Below are positions 37,995 through 45,614 of a DNA stretch of 64,000 bases, one piece after another. Under the pieces are notes generated by a model. It was given only the letters and a program-made list of their open reading frames with translations, was not told the DNA's origin and made no database searches. Position numbers and translations under genes: made by a program. The stretch is taken from positions 1 to 64,000 of the forward strand of contig FR878223.1 of the NCBI GenBank assembly GCA_000434335.1. Reading direction: 5' to 3'. The stretch comes from Clostridium sp. CAG:492. GTDB taxonomy: Bacteria > Bacillota > Clostridia > TANB77 > CAG-508. Position 1 is the stretch's first letter; every line of letters starts with the position of its first letter.

Positions 37995-38924
37995 ATGAAT
38001 ATTAAAAAGAATCAAAAAAATACATTACTTGGAGCAATTATTACAACAATTATAATATTAATGTTGATTGTATGTGGTGATAATTCACAAATATTTAAAA
38101 CTTTGACATCAGCAACAAATGGAAATGTGAATTCGGAAACACTTGAAAATTTAAAAAATGTAACAATAGTTACAGGAAATGATTGCATATCCAAAATACC
38201 GGACGATAATAGTTTAAGAGTATACTGTTTTGATGTAGGACAGGGAGACAGTATATTAATTACGAACAATAATCAAACTATGTTAATAGATGCAAGTACA
38301 AACGAAATGGGGCAAAGAGTTGTTGAATACTTAAATGAATTGGGAATAAATAAAATTGATTATTTAATTGGAACACATCCTCACGAAGATCATATTGGGG
38401 GATTGGATGATGTAATAAAAAATTTTAATATAGGAACAATATATATGCCAAATGTAATTGCAAATACAAGAACATATGAAGATGTACTTGACGCAATTTC
38501 GCAGAAAAATTTAAAGGTAACAACTCCTAAAATTGGAGATAAATTTAATGTTGGATATGCAAATTGTGAAATAATGTCAATTGGAAATAATAAAGATGAT
38601 TATAATAATTGCTCAATAGTGGTAGAAATGGAATTTAATGATGTAAAATATTTATTTACAGGGGATGCAGAAGAAGAGGTTGAATCATCAAGAAGTTGGC
38701 CTCAGGTAGATATTTTGAAAGTTGGACATCACGGTTCAAATACGAGTTCATCTAAGGCTTTTTTAAACCAAATACATCCTAAAGTAGCTCTAATTTCTGT
38801 TGGAAAAGGAAATAGTTATGGACATCCAACACAAAATACTTTAAAGAGATTAAACAATATAGGTGCAAAAATATACAGGACAGATGAAAATGAAACAATA
38901 TTATTGATAGAAAAAGGGGAATAA
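37995..38924 (+). CDS. ComEC/Rec2-like metallo-beta-lactamase hydrolase, membrane-anchored
   Basis: This 309-residue protein has one N-terminal signal or anchor helix (about 13-27) and an extracytoplasmic metallo-beta-lactamase domain starting LRVYCFDVGQGDSILI. The metal ligands are in GTHPHEDHIGG (HxHxDH), FTGDAEEE and VGHHGS, followed by SYGHPTQNTLKRL. It is like the C-terminal nuclease domain of ComEC without the channel, and may degrade extracellular nucleic acid or phosphodiesters. It forms a pair with the DUF3006 gene. The ribosome binding site is weak (GAGGGGGCAAAAG). It ends before a terminator and the tRNA-Leu gene. Confidence 0.88.
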   Translation: MNIKKNQKNTLLGAIITTIIILMLIVCGDNSQIFKTLTSATNGNVNSETLENLKNVTIVTGNDCISKIPDDNSLRVYCFDVGQGDSILITNNNQTMLIDASTNEMGQRVVEYLNELGINKIDYLIGTHPHEDHIGGLDDVIKNFNIGTIYMPNVIANTRTYEDVLDAISQKNLKVTTPKIGDKFNVGYANCEIMSIGNNKDDYNNCSIVVEMEFNDVKYLFTGDAEEEVESSRSWPQVDILKVGHHGSNTSSSKAFLNQIHPKVALISVGKGNSYGHPTQNTLKRLNNIGAKIYRTDENETILLIEKGE

Positions 38925-38961
38925 AAAGGCGTGTTATAATTTATAACATTATATGATTGTG

Positions 38962-39011
38962 AAAAAGATATTATAGTATAAAATATAATTTTTATATTAT
39001 AATATCTTTTT
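38962..39011 (+). terminator. Terminator after the metallo-beta-lactamase gene
   Basis: AAAAAGATATTATAGTATA pairs with TATATTATAATATCTTTTT (one mismatch) and ends in T. The stem is AT-only, so strength is uncertain. Confidence 0.6.
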
Positions 39012-39081
39012 AAATGATAACTATAAAGATACCAAAACACAATAATTAGATGAAAAATAATAAAAAATCTTTTTTAAACCA

Positions 39082-39110
39082 TAGACAAAAAAATAATAGT
39101 ATGCTAATAT
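39082..39110 (+). promoter_or_regulatory. Promoter for tRNA-Leu
   Basis: TAGACA and TAATAT are separated by 17 bases, 10 bases before the tRNA. Confidence 0.55.
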
Positions 39111-39120
39111 ATAGTCATAT

Positions 39121-39207
39121 GCCGGTGTGTTGGAATTGGTAGACGAGGCAGACTCAAAATCTGTTGTCAGAAATGGCGTGTGGGTTCGAGTCCCACCACC
39201 GGTACCA
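39121..39207 (+). tRNA. tRNA-Leu (anticodon CAA)
   Basis: This class II tRNA of 87 bases includes an encoded CCA. The acceptor stem is GCCGGTG/CACCGGT (first pair G-U) with discriminator A, and the anticodon loop CTCAAAA gives CAA for UUG codons. It has a long variable arm and the T arm GGGTTCGAGTCCC. It is followed by its own terminator. Confidence 0.95.
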
Positions 39208-39223
39208 AACTTAATAATTAAAA

Positions 39224-39252
39224 AAAAACGATTATAAAAATAATCGTTTTTA
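39224..39252 (+). terminator. Terminator after tRNA-Leu
   Basis: AAAAACGATTAT and ATAATCGTTTTT form a 12-bp stem with a 4-base loop and T tail. Confidence 0.85.
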
Positions 39253-39294
39253 TGCGTGTAATATAATTGTAATATAATTGAAATATTTTTGTAA

Positions 39295-39323
39295 TTGTAG
39301 TTTTTTGTAGAAACGTGTATAAT
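39295..39323 (+). promoter_or_regulatory. Promoter for the coiled-coil protein gene
   Basis: TTGTAG and a perfect TATAAT are separated by 17 bases. Just upstream are two tandem copies of an 11-base unit GTAATATAATT (39258-39279). Confidence 0.6.
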
Positions 39324-39362
39324 ATTATTAGAAATTTACTTATGATAAAGGAGGAAAGTTGC

Positions 39363-40238
39363 ATGGCTAAAAATAGCAGTGGAAATGTAAGAATGGTAAT
39401 AACACAAGAAAAAATTCTAGCTAATATAGAAAAAGTAAAAAAAATGATAAATCCGAATAGTAAAAAGAAGATTGTTAAGCTAGAAGAAGATAGCTATTTT
39501 TTAGACTTAATTGCTTCAATAAAATCATATCTAGAAGAATATCCAAAAGAGGATACTTTTCCAAGAGATGTATATGATGCTGCATATGATTTAGTAGAAT
39601 ATGCAACTACACAATTTGAAGATAACACAAAAAAAATTGAGGAACTAATACGTCAAAGAGAAAATAACATAGCATTAGCATCTGAATTAAAGGAAGTACT
39701 TACAGCAGTTGAAAGTAAGGAAACAAACTGGAAAAAGAAAGTCCAAGATTTATCAAATAAATTACCAGATGATATAATTGATACATTAGGAGTATTAGGA
39801 AGGGCAAAATCTAAAAAAACACAAACTTATTTAGATTCTCTTAATTTAATTAATGTAAAAATTTCAAATTTAGAATCAAATCTTTATATAGAAGTAGATA
39901 TGGAAAGAATTGAGGATAGATCAAAGGCATTGAGTTACATTGGAATTGAAATAGCAGAATCATTAAAAGATATTGAAAACATTGAAAATGTAAAAAATGA
40001 AAATATTGAAGAAATTTCTGAAAACAATTTAAATCAATCAGAAAGTGGTCAAGATCAAATAGATACACAGTATATAGAAGACACAAGAATAGAAGTAAAA
40101 CCAACTTTATGGGAAAGAATAAAAAATATGAAGTTAGTTAGAGGAATAAGATACATTATGAAAATAAAAGTTGTACTAGAGCTACCTGAAATGGCAGAAT
40201 TACCAGAAAGTACAGAAAAACATAATGAGAAAAAGTAA
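39363..40238 (+). CDS. Uncharacterised helical/coiled-coil protein
   Basis: I do not recognise this 291-residue soluble protein. It is almost entirely charged helix: IEKVKKMINPNSKKKIVKLE near the start, a long heptad-like segment (about 85-150) and an acidic linker rich in Glu/Asn (about 215-250). A basic patch LWERIKNMKLVRGIRYIMKIK near the C-terminus could lie against a membrane or nucleic acid. There is no signal peptide, enzyme motif or cysteine other than near the unused upstream start. AAAGGAGGAAAGTTGC precedes the ATG. The gene stands alone with its own promoter, between tRNA genes. Confidence 0.65.
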   Translation: MAKNSSGNVRMVITQEKILANIEKVKKMINPNSKKKIVKLEEDSYFLDLIASIKSYLEEYPKEDTFPRDVYDAAYDLVEYATTQFEDNTKKIEELIRQRENNIALASELKEVLTAVESKETNWKKKVQDLSNKLPDDIIDTLGVLGRAKSKKTQTYLDSLNLINVKISNLESNLYIEVDMERIEDRSKALSYIGIEIAESLKDIENIENVKNENIEEISENNLNQSESGQDQIDTQYIEDTRIEVKPTLWERIKNMKLVRGIRYIMKIKVVLELPEMAELPESTEKHNEKK

Positions 40239-40401
40239 ATATACAAAGCCAGAGCAATAATCTTTTATAGCTTGTTGATAATAATGAGTTATTTAAGTTG
40301 TTGCTCATTACTATATATTGTTTATGCGATTTAAAAATATTAGGTAAAACCATTATAATATTTCATGCTAAATATATAATAAAAAAAATTTAAAATATGT
40401 A

Positions 40402-40430
40402 TTGACATATTCTAAATTATATTATATACT
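40402..40430 (+). promoter_or_regulatory. Strong promoter for the tRNA-CAU and tRNA-Tyr genes
   Basis: Perfect TTGACA is separated by 17 bases from TATACT, 22 bases before the first tRNA. Confidence 0.8.
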
Positions 40431-40452
40431 AATCACTGTCGATAGGAAATAC

Positions 40453-40529
40453 GCGCCCTTAGCTCAGTTGGTCAGAGCAACCGGCTCATAACCGGTGGGT
40501 CCAAGGTTCGAATCCTTGAGGGCGCACCA
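40453..40529 (+). tRNA. tRNA with CAU anticodon (elongator Met or lysidine-modified Ile2)
   Basis: The cloverleaf is 77 bases with encoded CCA. The acceptor is GCGCCCT/AGGGCGC, the D arm AGCTCAGTTGGTCAGAGC, the anticodon loop CTCATAA and the T arm AAGGTTCGAATCCTT. The G1-C72 pair and non-initiator anticodon stem rule out initiator tRNA. CAU can mean Met or, after TilS modification, Ile; the sequence alone does not settle it. Confidence 0.9.
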
Positions 40530-40569
40530 AATGAATACTGCTATAGTATCATAACAGTATTCATTTTTA
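40530..40569 (+). terminator. Hairpin between the two tRNAs
   Basis: AATGAATACTG and CAGTATTCATT form an 11-bp stem with a 14-base loop and T tail. Read-through or processing must feed tRNA-Tyr, which has no obvious promoter of its own. Confidence 0.7.
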
Positions 40570-40584
40570 TTAAATTAAATAGTT

Positions 40585-40670
40585 GGGTAGGTGGCCGAGT
40601 GGCTAAAGGCGGCAGACTGTAAATCTGTTCTCATTCGAGTACGATGGTTCGAATCCATCCCTGCCCACCA
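40585..40670 (+). tRNA. tRNA-Tyr (anticodon GUA)
   Basis: This class II tRNA of 86 bases has an encoded CCA. The acceptor is GGGTAGG/CCTGCCC (one T-G pair), the anticodon loop CTGTAAA gives GUA, and there is a long variable arm and the T arm GATGGTTCGAATCCATC. Confidence 0.95.
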
Positions 40671-40715
40671 AAGCAAGTTTTTGTCAAACTTTTTCAAAGC
40701 ATTGAAAATAGTGAG

Positions 40716-40777
40716 ACTAAGAGAACAAAAAAATATGAATTGATTTATCGATTCATATTTTTTTGTTTTCTTTTAGT
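40716..40777 (+). terminator. Long terminator after tRNA-Tyr
   Basis: Arms at 40716-40740 and 40751-40776 pair over about 25 bases (G-T pairs included) around a 10-base loop and end in T-rich sequence. Confidence 0.75.
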
Positions 40778-40845
40778 TTGTATCAGTAATTTCTGAAAAT
40801 AATTGTTTTTATATGAATTTTATGATATAAACAGGGAAAATGGGA

Positions 40846-40870
40846 AATTTGCAATGCAACATTGCAAATT
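40846..40870. repeat. Short perfect palindrome without T tail
   Basis: AATTTGCAATG-CAA-CATTGCAAATT has 11-bp perfect arms in a gap (40778-41050) that is otherwise AT-rich and empty. It is not a terminator by sequence; a protein site or RNA hairpin is possible. Confidence 0.4.
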
Positions 40871-41050
40871 AAAAAATAGAGAAGATTATGACATATAAAA
40901 TTGAAGATAAAAAATGAAAAAGGCAGGTGCTAACATATAAAATGGAAAAGTGCTTTGTCTTTCGGAATGTAATATTGAAGATGATAGAGTTGAAGTAATA
41001 TATTGAAATGAAATTAAATAAAGTTTTATAAATTGTGAAAGGAAAAGAAA

Positions 41051-41668
41051 ATGATAAAAAATATAATTTTTGATTTAGGAAATGTAATTATAAATTATAA
41101 TCAAAATAAAATAATTAGTAATTTTACTAAAAAAGAAGAAGAGATAAAATACATATATGATGAGATATTTCATGCTCAAGAATGGACTTTAATGGATTTA
41201 GGGAATATTACTAATGATGAAGCAATAGAAATAATAAACAAAAGAAATGAGTCTAAATATGAAACGTTGACACAGGATTTTTTACATGAATGGTATAAAA
41301 AACAACCTATAAATAGAGATGTAGTTGAAATAGCAAAAACATTAAAAAAAAATGGATATAATTTATTTGTATTATCTAATATGGCTAATCAAACATATGA
41401 ATATTTTAAAAATGATGAATTTTTTGGGTTATGTACAGGAATTTTAATATCAGCACAAGAACATATAAAAAAACCAGATGAAAAAGTGTATAGATTACTT
41501 TTGGATAGATATAATTTAAATGCAGAAGAGTGCTTATTTATAGATGATGATTACTCTGGGAAAAACTATGAAACAGCAAATAAAATTGGTATAAAAGGTA
41601 GGAAAATTGTACCAAATCAAGCAGAAGATGTAAAAAAATTGCTATTGGAATTTAGCGTAAAAATATAA
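41051..41668 (+). CDS. HAD-superfamily hydrolase (YihX-like)
   Basis: This 205-residue haloacid-dehalogenase-like phosphatase has motif I FDLGNVIINYN (nucleophile Asp8; the second Asp is replaced by Gly, as in the YihX subgroup) and motif II VLSNM. Motif III Lys is in IKKPDEKVYRLLL and motif IV is FIDDDYSGKN. YihX of E. coli removes phosphate from glucose-1-phosphate, so a sugar phosphatase is likely, but the substrate cannot be read. GAAAGGAAAAG precedes the ATG. The gene is alone, followed by a 500-base gap. Confidence 0.85.
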   Translation: MIKNIIFDLGNVIINYNQNKIISNFTKKEEEIKYIYDEIFHAQEWTLMDLGNITNDEAIEIINKRNESKYETLTQDFLHEWYKKQPINRDVVEIAKTLKKNGYNLFVLSNMANQTYEYFKNDEFFGLCTGILISAQEHIKKPDEKVYRLLLDRYNLNAEECLFIDDDYSGKNYETANKIGIKGRKIVPNQAEDVKKLLLEFSVKI

Positions 41669-41904
41669 ATTTGATATTTATGCTTTAAATAAATGGGAAA
41701 AGATATAAAAAAATAATGCTAGAAAATAAAAAAATATCACTTAAATTATGTAAAAGGATTTAGACAATATATATTGAATTGTAATTTTTGCTAATTATAG
41801 TTTTAATTATAAATTACACAATAAAACTGAGTTCAAATATAGTAATGGATATAAAATGTTATGTTAAATTATAAATATAGTTATGGTGAAAAAATCACAT
41901 TTGT

Positions 41905-42060
41905 ATATGCATTCGTTTTGAACCATTGCTATAGCTAATTTTGAAACGAATGATAATGTATTTTTGTGCAAGTCCTTTTTCGAATATGTCCACTGCTAAT
42001 GCACCAATTTAGAAACCCTTGTATAAGTTGAAGTAGCAACTATACAGGGATTTTTTTTTA
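41905..42060 (+). ncRNA. Candidate structured small RNA ending in a terminator
   Basis: The 516-base gap 41669-42184 holds no protein gene but a run of paired segments. CATTCGTTT / AAACGAATG pair at 41910-41918 with 41944-41952, enclosing GCTATAGC. GTGCA / TGCAC pair at 41966-41970 with 42000-42004. A strong terminator hairpin (CCCTTGTATA with TATACAGGG, plus inner GTTG/CAAC) is followed by nine T (42051-42059). The tetR promoter lies 50 bases further on, so the terminator does not belong to tetR, and the HAD gene ends 345 bases before it. A TTGAAT-16-TATAGT promoter at 41774-41801 could drive it. I do not recognise the RNA family. Confidence 0.45.
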
Positions 42061-42110
42061 TAAATCAATTGTTAATAAATAAAAGCAATTATAAATGTTT
42101 CTTAAAAATG

Positions 42111-42139
42111 TTGACAAAGAATGAAAATGAGAGTATACT
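42111..42139 (+). promoter_or_regulatory. tetR-yhgE promoter
   Basis: Perfect TTGACA and TATACT are separated by 17 bases. The -10 box is inside the palindromic operator. Confidence 0.85.
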
Positions 42140-42166
42140 AATATACTGAAATGGTATATTAGTATA
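42134..42166. promoter_or_regulatory. TetR operator
   Basis: TATACTAATATAC and GTATATTAGTATA are perfect 13-bp arms with a 7-base spacer, covering the -10 box and start site. Binding here would block transcription, so the TetR gene is probably autorepressed together with the membrane protein gene. Confidence 0.8.
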
Positions 42167-42184
42167 GAAAGGAAGTAAAGGCTT

Positions 42185-42772
42185 ATGAAGGAAGAGCAAA
42201 TACTTAACGCAGCAAAGAAATTATTTACTAATTATGGCTTTAAAAAAGTATCTATGGACGAAATAGCAAGTGAAGCAGGAGTAACCAAAAAAACTGTTTA
42301 TACTTATTTTTCAAGTAAAGAAGAGCTTTTAAAATATTGCATAAAAGAAGAGCTACAAAATATGAGAAAAATAATTGAAAATGTAGAGTCTAAAAAATTA
42401 GATTTTATGGAAACAGTACATCAGGTAATATATAATTTGTTAAAATACAAAAAAAATTGTAAATTCTTAAAAATGCTGTTTAAAGAATCAGAGATATTAA
42501 AAAATGAGCAACTAAAAGAAAATTTAAAAATAGTGGATAAAGAAATTCAAAATTATATAAGAAAACAATTAGAGCTTGCAATTCAAAATGATAAAATTGA
42601 AGTACAAAATATAGATATTACGACCTTTCTAATATACAAAATGTACATTGCACTAATGATAGACTGGAATGAAGATTATAAAAAATTAGATGAAAAAGAA
42701 ATAGCAGATAATATATTGCATTTCTTAGTAAATGGTTTAAAAAGAAAGGAAGTTGAAAAAGATGCAGAATAA
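42185..42772 (+). CDS. TetR-family transcriptional repressor
   Basis: This 195-residue regulator has an N-terminal helix-turn-helix (about 5-50): ILNAAKKLFTNYGFKKVSMD, EIASEAGVTKKTVYTYFSSK, then EELLKYCI. The helical C-terminal domain (about 60-190) would bind a ligand; it is Lys/Glu-rich and gives no hint of ligand class. AAAGGAAG precedes the ATG. It overlaps the YhgE/Pip gene by 11 bases, so the two are coupled and the repressor most likely controls that membrane protein. Confidence 0.92.
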   Translation: MKEEQILNAAKKLFTNYGFKKVSMDEIASEAGVTKKTVYTYFSSKEELLKYCIKEELQNMRKIIENVESKKLDFMETVHQVIYNLLKYKKNCKFLKMLFKESEILKNEQLKENLKIVDKEIQNYIRKQLELAIQNDKIEVQNIDITTFLIYKMYIALMIDWNEDYKKLDEKEIADNILHFLVNGLKRKEVEKDAE

Positions 42773-44924
42773 AAAATTTTTCAAAATTATTATTTTCATA
42801 GTAGTGTTATGTATTCCAATTATATATAGCTTCTTCTATTTAAAATCATATTGGGATCCATATGGAAATTTGACAGATATGAAAATAGCAATAGTAAATC
42901 TAGATAAAGGAGTAGACGGAACTAACCAAGGTAGTGAATTGGTAAAAGAATTAAAAGATAAAGATGTTATGGATATTTGCGAAGTTAGTCAAGATGAAGC
43001 AAATGAGGGATTACAAAATGCAGAATATTATGCAACAATAACAATACCAAGCAATTTTACAGAATGTTTAAATAGTGCAAAAGAAGAAGATAAAAAAGTT
43101 GCAACTATAACATATTCACCAAACCAACAAAGCAATTACTTAGCATCACAAATAATTAACAAAGTTATAACAGCAACAGAAATGGAATTACAAAGTAAAG
43201 TTGGAAAAGAAGTTGTATCAACATTATCAGATACATTAGCAGAAGTTCCAGATAGCTTACAAGAAATTTCAGATGGAGCAGATAAAATATATGATGGAAC
43301 ATCTGATTTAAATAGTGGATTAAAAGATTTAAACAGTGGAATTGGATTATTAAATAGCAAATATACAGATTTTGACAATGGAGTAAAAAGTGCATATGCA
43401 GGAAGCTCAAGTTTAAATAATGGTGTATCACAGGTAAACGAAGGTGTTGCAAGTTTAGAAAGTGGAGCAACAACATTAGATGATGCAATAGCCCAAATTA
43501 ATGCTGGAGTTGATAGCTTATCTACAAATGGAGGAGACAAAATATCTACTTTAATACAAGGTATAGATAATTTAAATAATGGTGCAGAACAAGTAAATTC
43601 AGGTGTCCAAAGTTATACACAAAATACTGATAATTTGGCCAAAAGTGTTCAAGATTATACAACTTTAGTAAATCAATTAGATGGTAGCCAAAATCAATTA
43701 TTACAATCTATAATAGATTATGATAATGCAATAAATGGAAATGGTGTTACAAATGAACAAATAAGCCAAATGGCTCAAAGTGCAAAAGCAATAATAGCTG
43801 GAAAAGAAAAATATAAATTAGAAGATAATGGTAAAGCAATTGCCGCAGGTGCAAAGTCTTTATCAGCAAAAAGTGATGAAGTAAGAGCTGGAGCTCAATC
43901 ACTTAAAAATGGAACAGAAACTTTAAAATCAAGTTCATCAGAAATTTCTGGATTAATGGCAAAAATTGGTACATTAAAAACAGGATTAACATCTGTTAAA
44001 AATGGAACAGAAACTTTAAAAAATGGTCTTTCAACATTAAAAGTTGGAGGTACTCAAGTTCAAAGTGGAGCACAATCACTTGAAACTGGATTAAAAACAT
44101 TAAGCACAAGTTCAGAAACAGTTAAGGATTCTTTAAATAAATTAGATGAAGGAAGTACTTCCGCTGTAGAAGGTAGTCAAACTTTATTAGATGGTGTTGA
44201 TACTTTCAAAACAGAAATTAATAATGGATTAAAAAAATCTAAAACAGAGCTAACTAAATTAAATGGATTAAATGATTTCGTATCAGATCCAGTAAAAATT
44301 GAAGAAGAGGATTATGGTGAAGTAAGTTCATATGGTATTGCATTTACACCATTATTCTTATCAATTGGATTATGGGTTGGAGCTTTAATGTGTTATGTTG
44401 TTTTATATTATGACCAAAGACATAGATTTGGAAAATTAGATTATAATGAAAAAAATAAAATTTTACAAAATTTAATGTATATTGGAATTGGATTAATAGA
44501 TGGTGTAGTTACTGGATTAGTATTAAAATTTGGATTAGGTTTTGATGTAACAAATATGGGAGTATATTTATTAGAATGTGCCATAACTGGTGGCGTATTT
44601 ATGACAATTATACAATTCTTAATTAGAAATTTGGGAGATATAGGAAAATTCTTAGCATTAATTATATTAGTACTTCAATTAGCTGCTGCTGGAGGAACAT
44701 TCCCGGTAGAAACAATTGATAAAGGATTTAGATTCTTAAATCCATTACTACCAATGACATATACAATAAAAGTATTTAAAGAATGTTTAATTTCAACAAG
44801 TACAAACTTTATTGGAAAAAATACTTTAGTATTAATTGGAATTGCTGTAGTATTAGGAGTTATAACTCTTGGAGTTGAAATTATAAAAATGAAAAAAGAA
44901 AAAAAGAATGCAAAAGATGCGTAG
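42762..44924 (+). CDS. YhgE/Pip-family membrane protein
   Basis: This 720-residue protein of the YhgE/phage-infection-protein family has one N-terminal membrane helix (about 8-27) and a large extracytoplasmic region (about 30-510). That region contains repeated units such as LNSGLKDLNSG and LNNGAEQVNSG, giving a long coiled coil. Five or six C-terminal helices (about 530-715) resemble ABC-2-type transporter membrane domains. Related proteins include Lactococcus Pip (phage adsorption) and EsaA of type VII secretion; many are TetR-linked and confer export or envelope resistance. AAAGGAAG precedes the ATG; a TTG three codons earlier lies too close to it. The transported substrate is unknown. Confidence 0.88.
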   Translation: MQNKKFFKIIIFIVVLCIPIIYSFFYLKSYWDPYGNLTDMKIAIVNLDKGVDGTNQGSELVKELKDKDVMDICEVSQDEANEGLQNAEYYATITIPSNFTECLNSAKEEDKKVATITYSPNQQSNYLASQIINKVITATEMELQSKVGKEVVSTLSDTLAEVPDSLQEISDGADKIYDGTSDLNSGLKDLNSGIGLLNSKYTDFDNGVKSAYAGSSSLNNGVSQVNEGVASLESGATTLDDAIAQINAGVDSLSTNGGDKISTLIQGIDNLNNGAEQVNSGVQSYTQNTDNLAKSVQDYTTLVNQLDGSQNQLLQSIIDYDNAINGNGVTNEQISQMAQSAKAIIAGKEKYKLEDNGKAIAAGAKSLSAKSDEVRAGAQSLKNGTETLKSSSSEISGLMAKIGTLKTGLTSVKNGTETLKNGLSTLKVGGTQVQSGAQSLETGLKTLSTSSETVKDSLNKLDEGSTSAVEGSQTLLDGVDTFKTEINNGLKKSKTELTKLNGLNDFVSDPVKIEEEDYGEVSSYGIAFTPLFLSIGLWVGALMCYVVLYYDQRHRFGKLDYNEKNKILQNLMYIGIGLIDGVVTGLVLKFGLGFDVTNMGVYLLECAITGGVFMTIIQFLIRNLGDIGKFLALIILVLQLAAAGGTFPVETIDKGFRFLNPLLPMTYTIKVFKECLISTSTNFIGKNTLVLIGIAVVLGVITLGVEIIKMKKEKKNAKDA

Positions 44925-44928
44925 TAAT

Positions 44929-44968
44929 AAAAAATACACATAAATAAAGATTTATGTGTATTTTTTTT
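44929..44968 (+). terminator. Terminator after the YhgE/Pip gene
   Basis: AAAAATACACATAAA and TTTATGTGTATTTTT form a 15-bp stem with a 6-base loop and T tail. Confidence 0.85.
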
Positions 44969-45069
44969 AGAAACAATTTTTATAAGACATATAATTAATT
45001 TCAAAATATTTCTATTGAAAATCATACACATAAATGATATAATCCAATTCAAAAGTAGAGGTGTTAATT

Positions 45070-45516
45070 ATGAAGGTAATTTTATTAGATAATATAAAGG
45101 GCGTTGGAAAAAAAGATGAAATAATAAATGCAAGTGATGGTTATGCACGTAATTTTTTATTTCCAAAAAAATTAGCTGTAGAAGCTAATAACGAAAATAT
45201 GAGTAAATTAAAGGCTAAAAAACAGTCAGAACAATATAAAAAAGATGTTAATAAAGAAAATTCCGAAAAAATAGCTAAAAAATTAGATGATATAACATTA
45301 ACAATTAAAGTAAAAGCAGGAGAAAACGGAAAAATATTTGGTGGAGTAACATCAAAAGAAATATCAGAAGAGCTTAAAAAACAATACAAAATAGATATTG
45401 ATAAAAAGAAAATTATACTTAATGAAAACATAAAAAATTTAGGTAGTTTTGATATAAGTATGAAATTATTTGAAGGTGTTACTGGAAAATTAAAGGTAAA
45501 AGTTATTTCAGAATAA
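45070..45516 (+). CDS. rplI: 50S ribosomal protein L9
   Basis: L9 is an elongated 50S protein bound to 23S rRNA near the L1 stalk. The 148-residue product has the standard length. The N-terminal domain is MKVILLDNIKGVGKKDEIINASDGYARNFLFPKKLA in pattern (signature GVGKKGDI-like and ARNFLFP), followed by a long connecting helix and a C-terminal domain. AGAGGTG sits before the ATG at 45070; an in-frame GTG at 45061 overlaps it. A terminator and then dnaB follow. Confidence 0.96.
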   Translation: MKVILLDNIKGVGKKDEIINASDGYARNFLFPKKLAVEANNENMSKLKAKKQSEQYKKDVNKENSEKIAKKLDDITLTIKVKAGENGKIFGGVTSKEISEELKKQYKIDIDKKKIILNENIKNLGSFDISMKLFEGVTGKLKVKVISE

Positions 45517-45531
45517 GCCAAAATACATGAG

Positions 45532-45582
45532 AAAAAATATTGCTATATGGAATTCTAAAGTACGTATGAGCAATATTTTTTT
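45532..45582 (+). terminator. Terminator between rplI and dnaB
   Basis: AAAAAATATTGCT and AGCAATATTTTTT form a 13-bp stem around a 24-base loop with a T tail. Confidence 0.7.
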
Positions 45583-45614
45583 ACTCAAAATCTGTCTAGG
45601 AGGAATAGTAAAAA

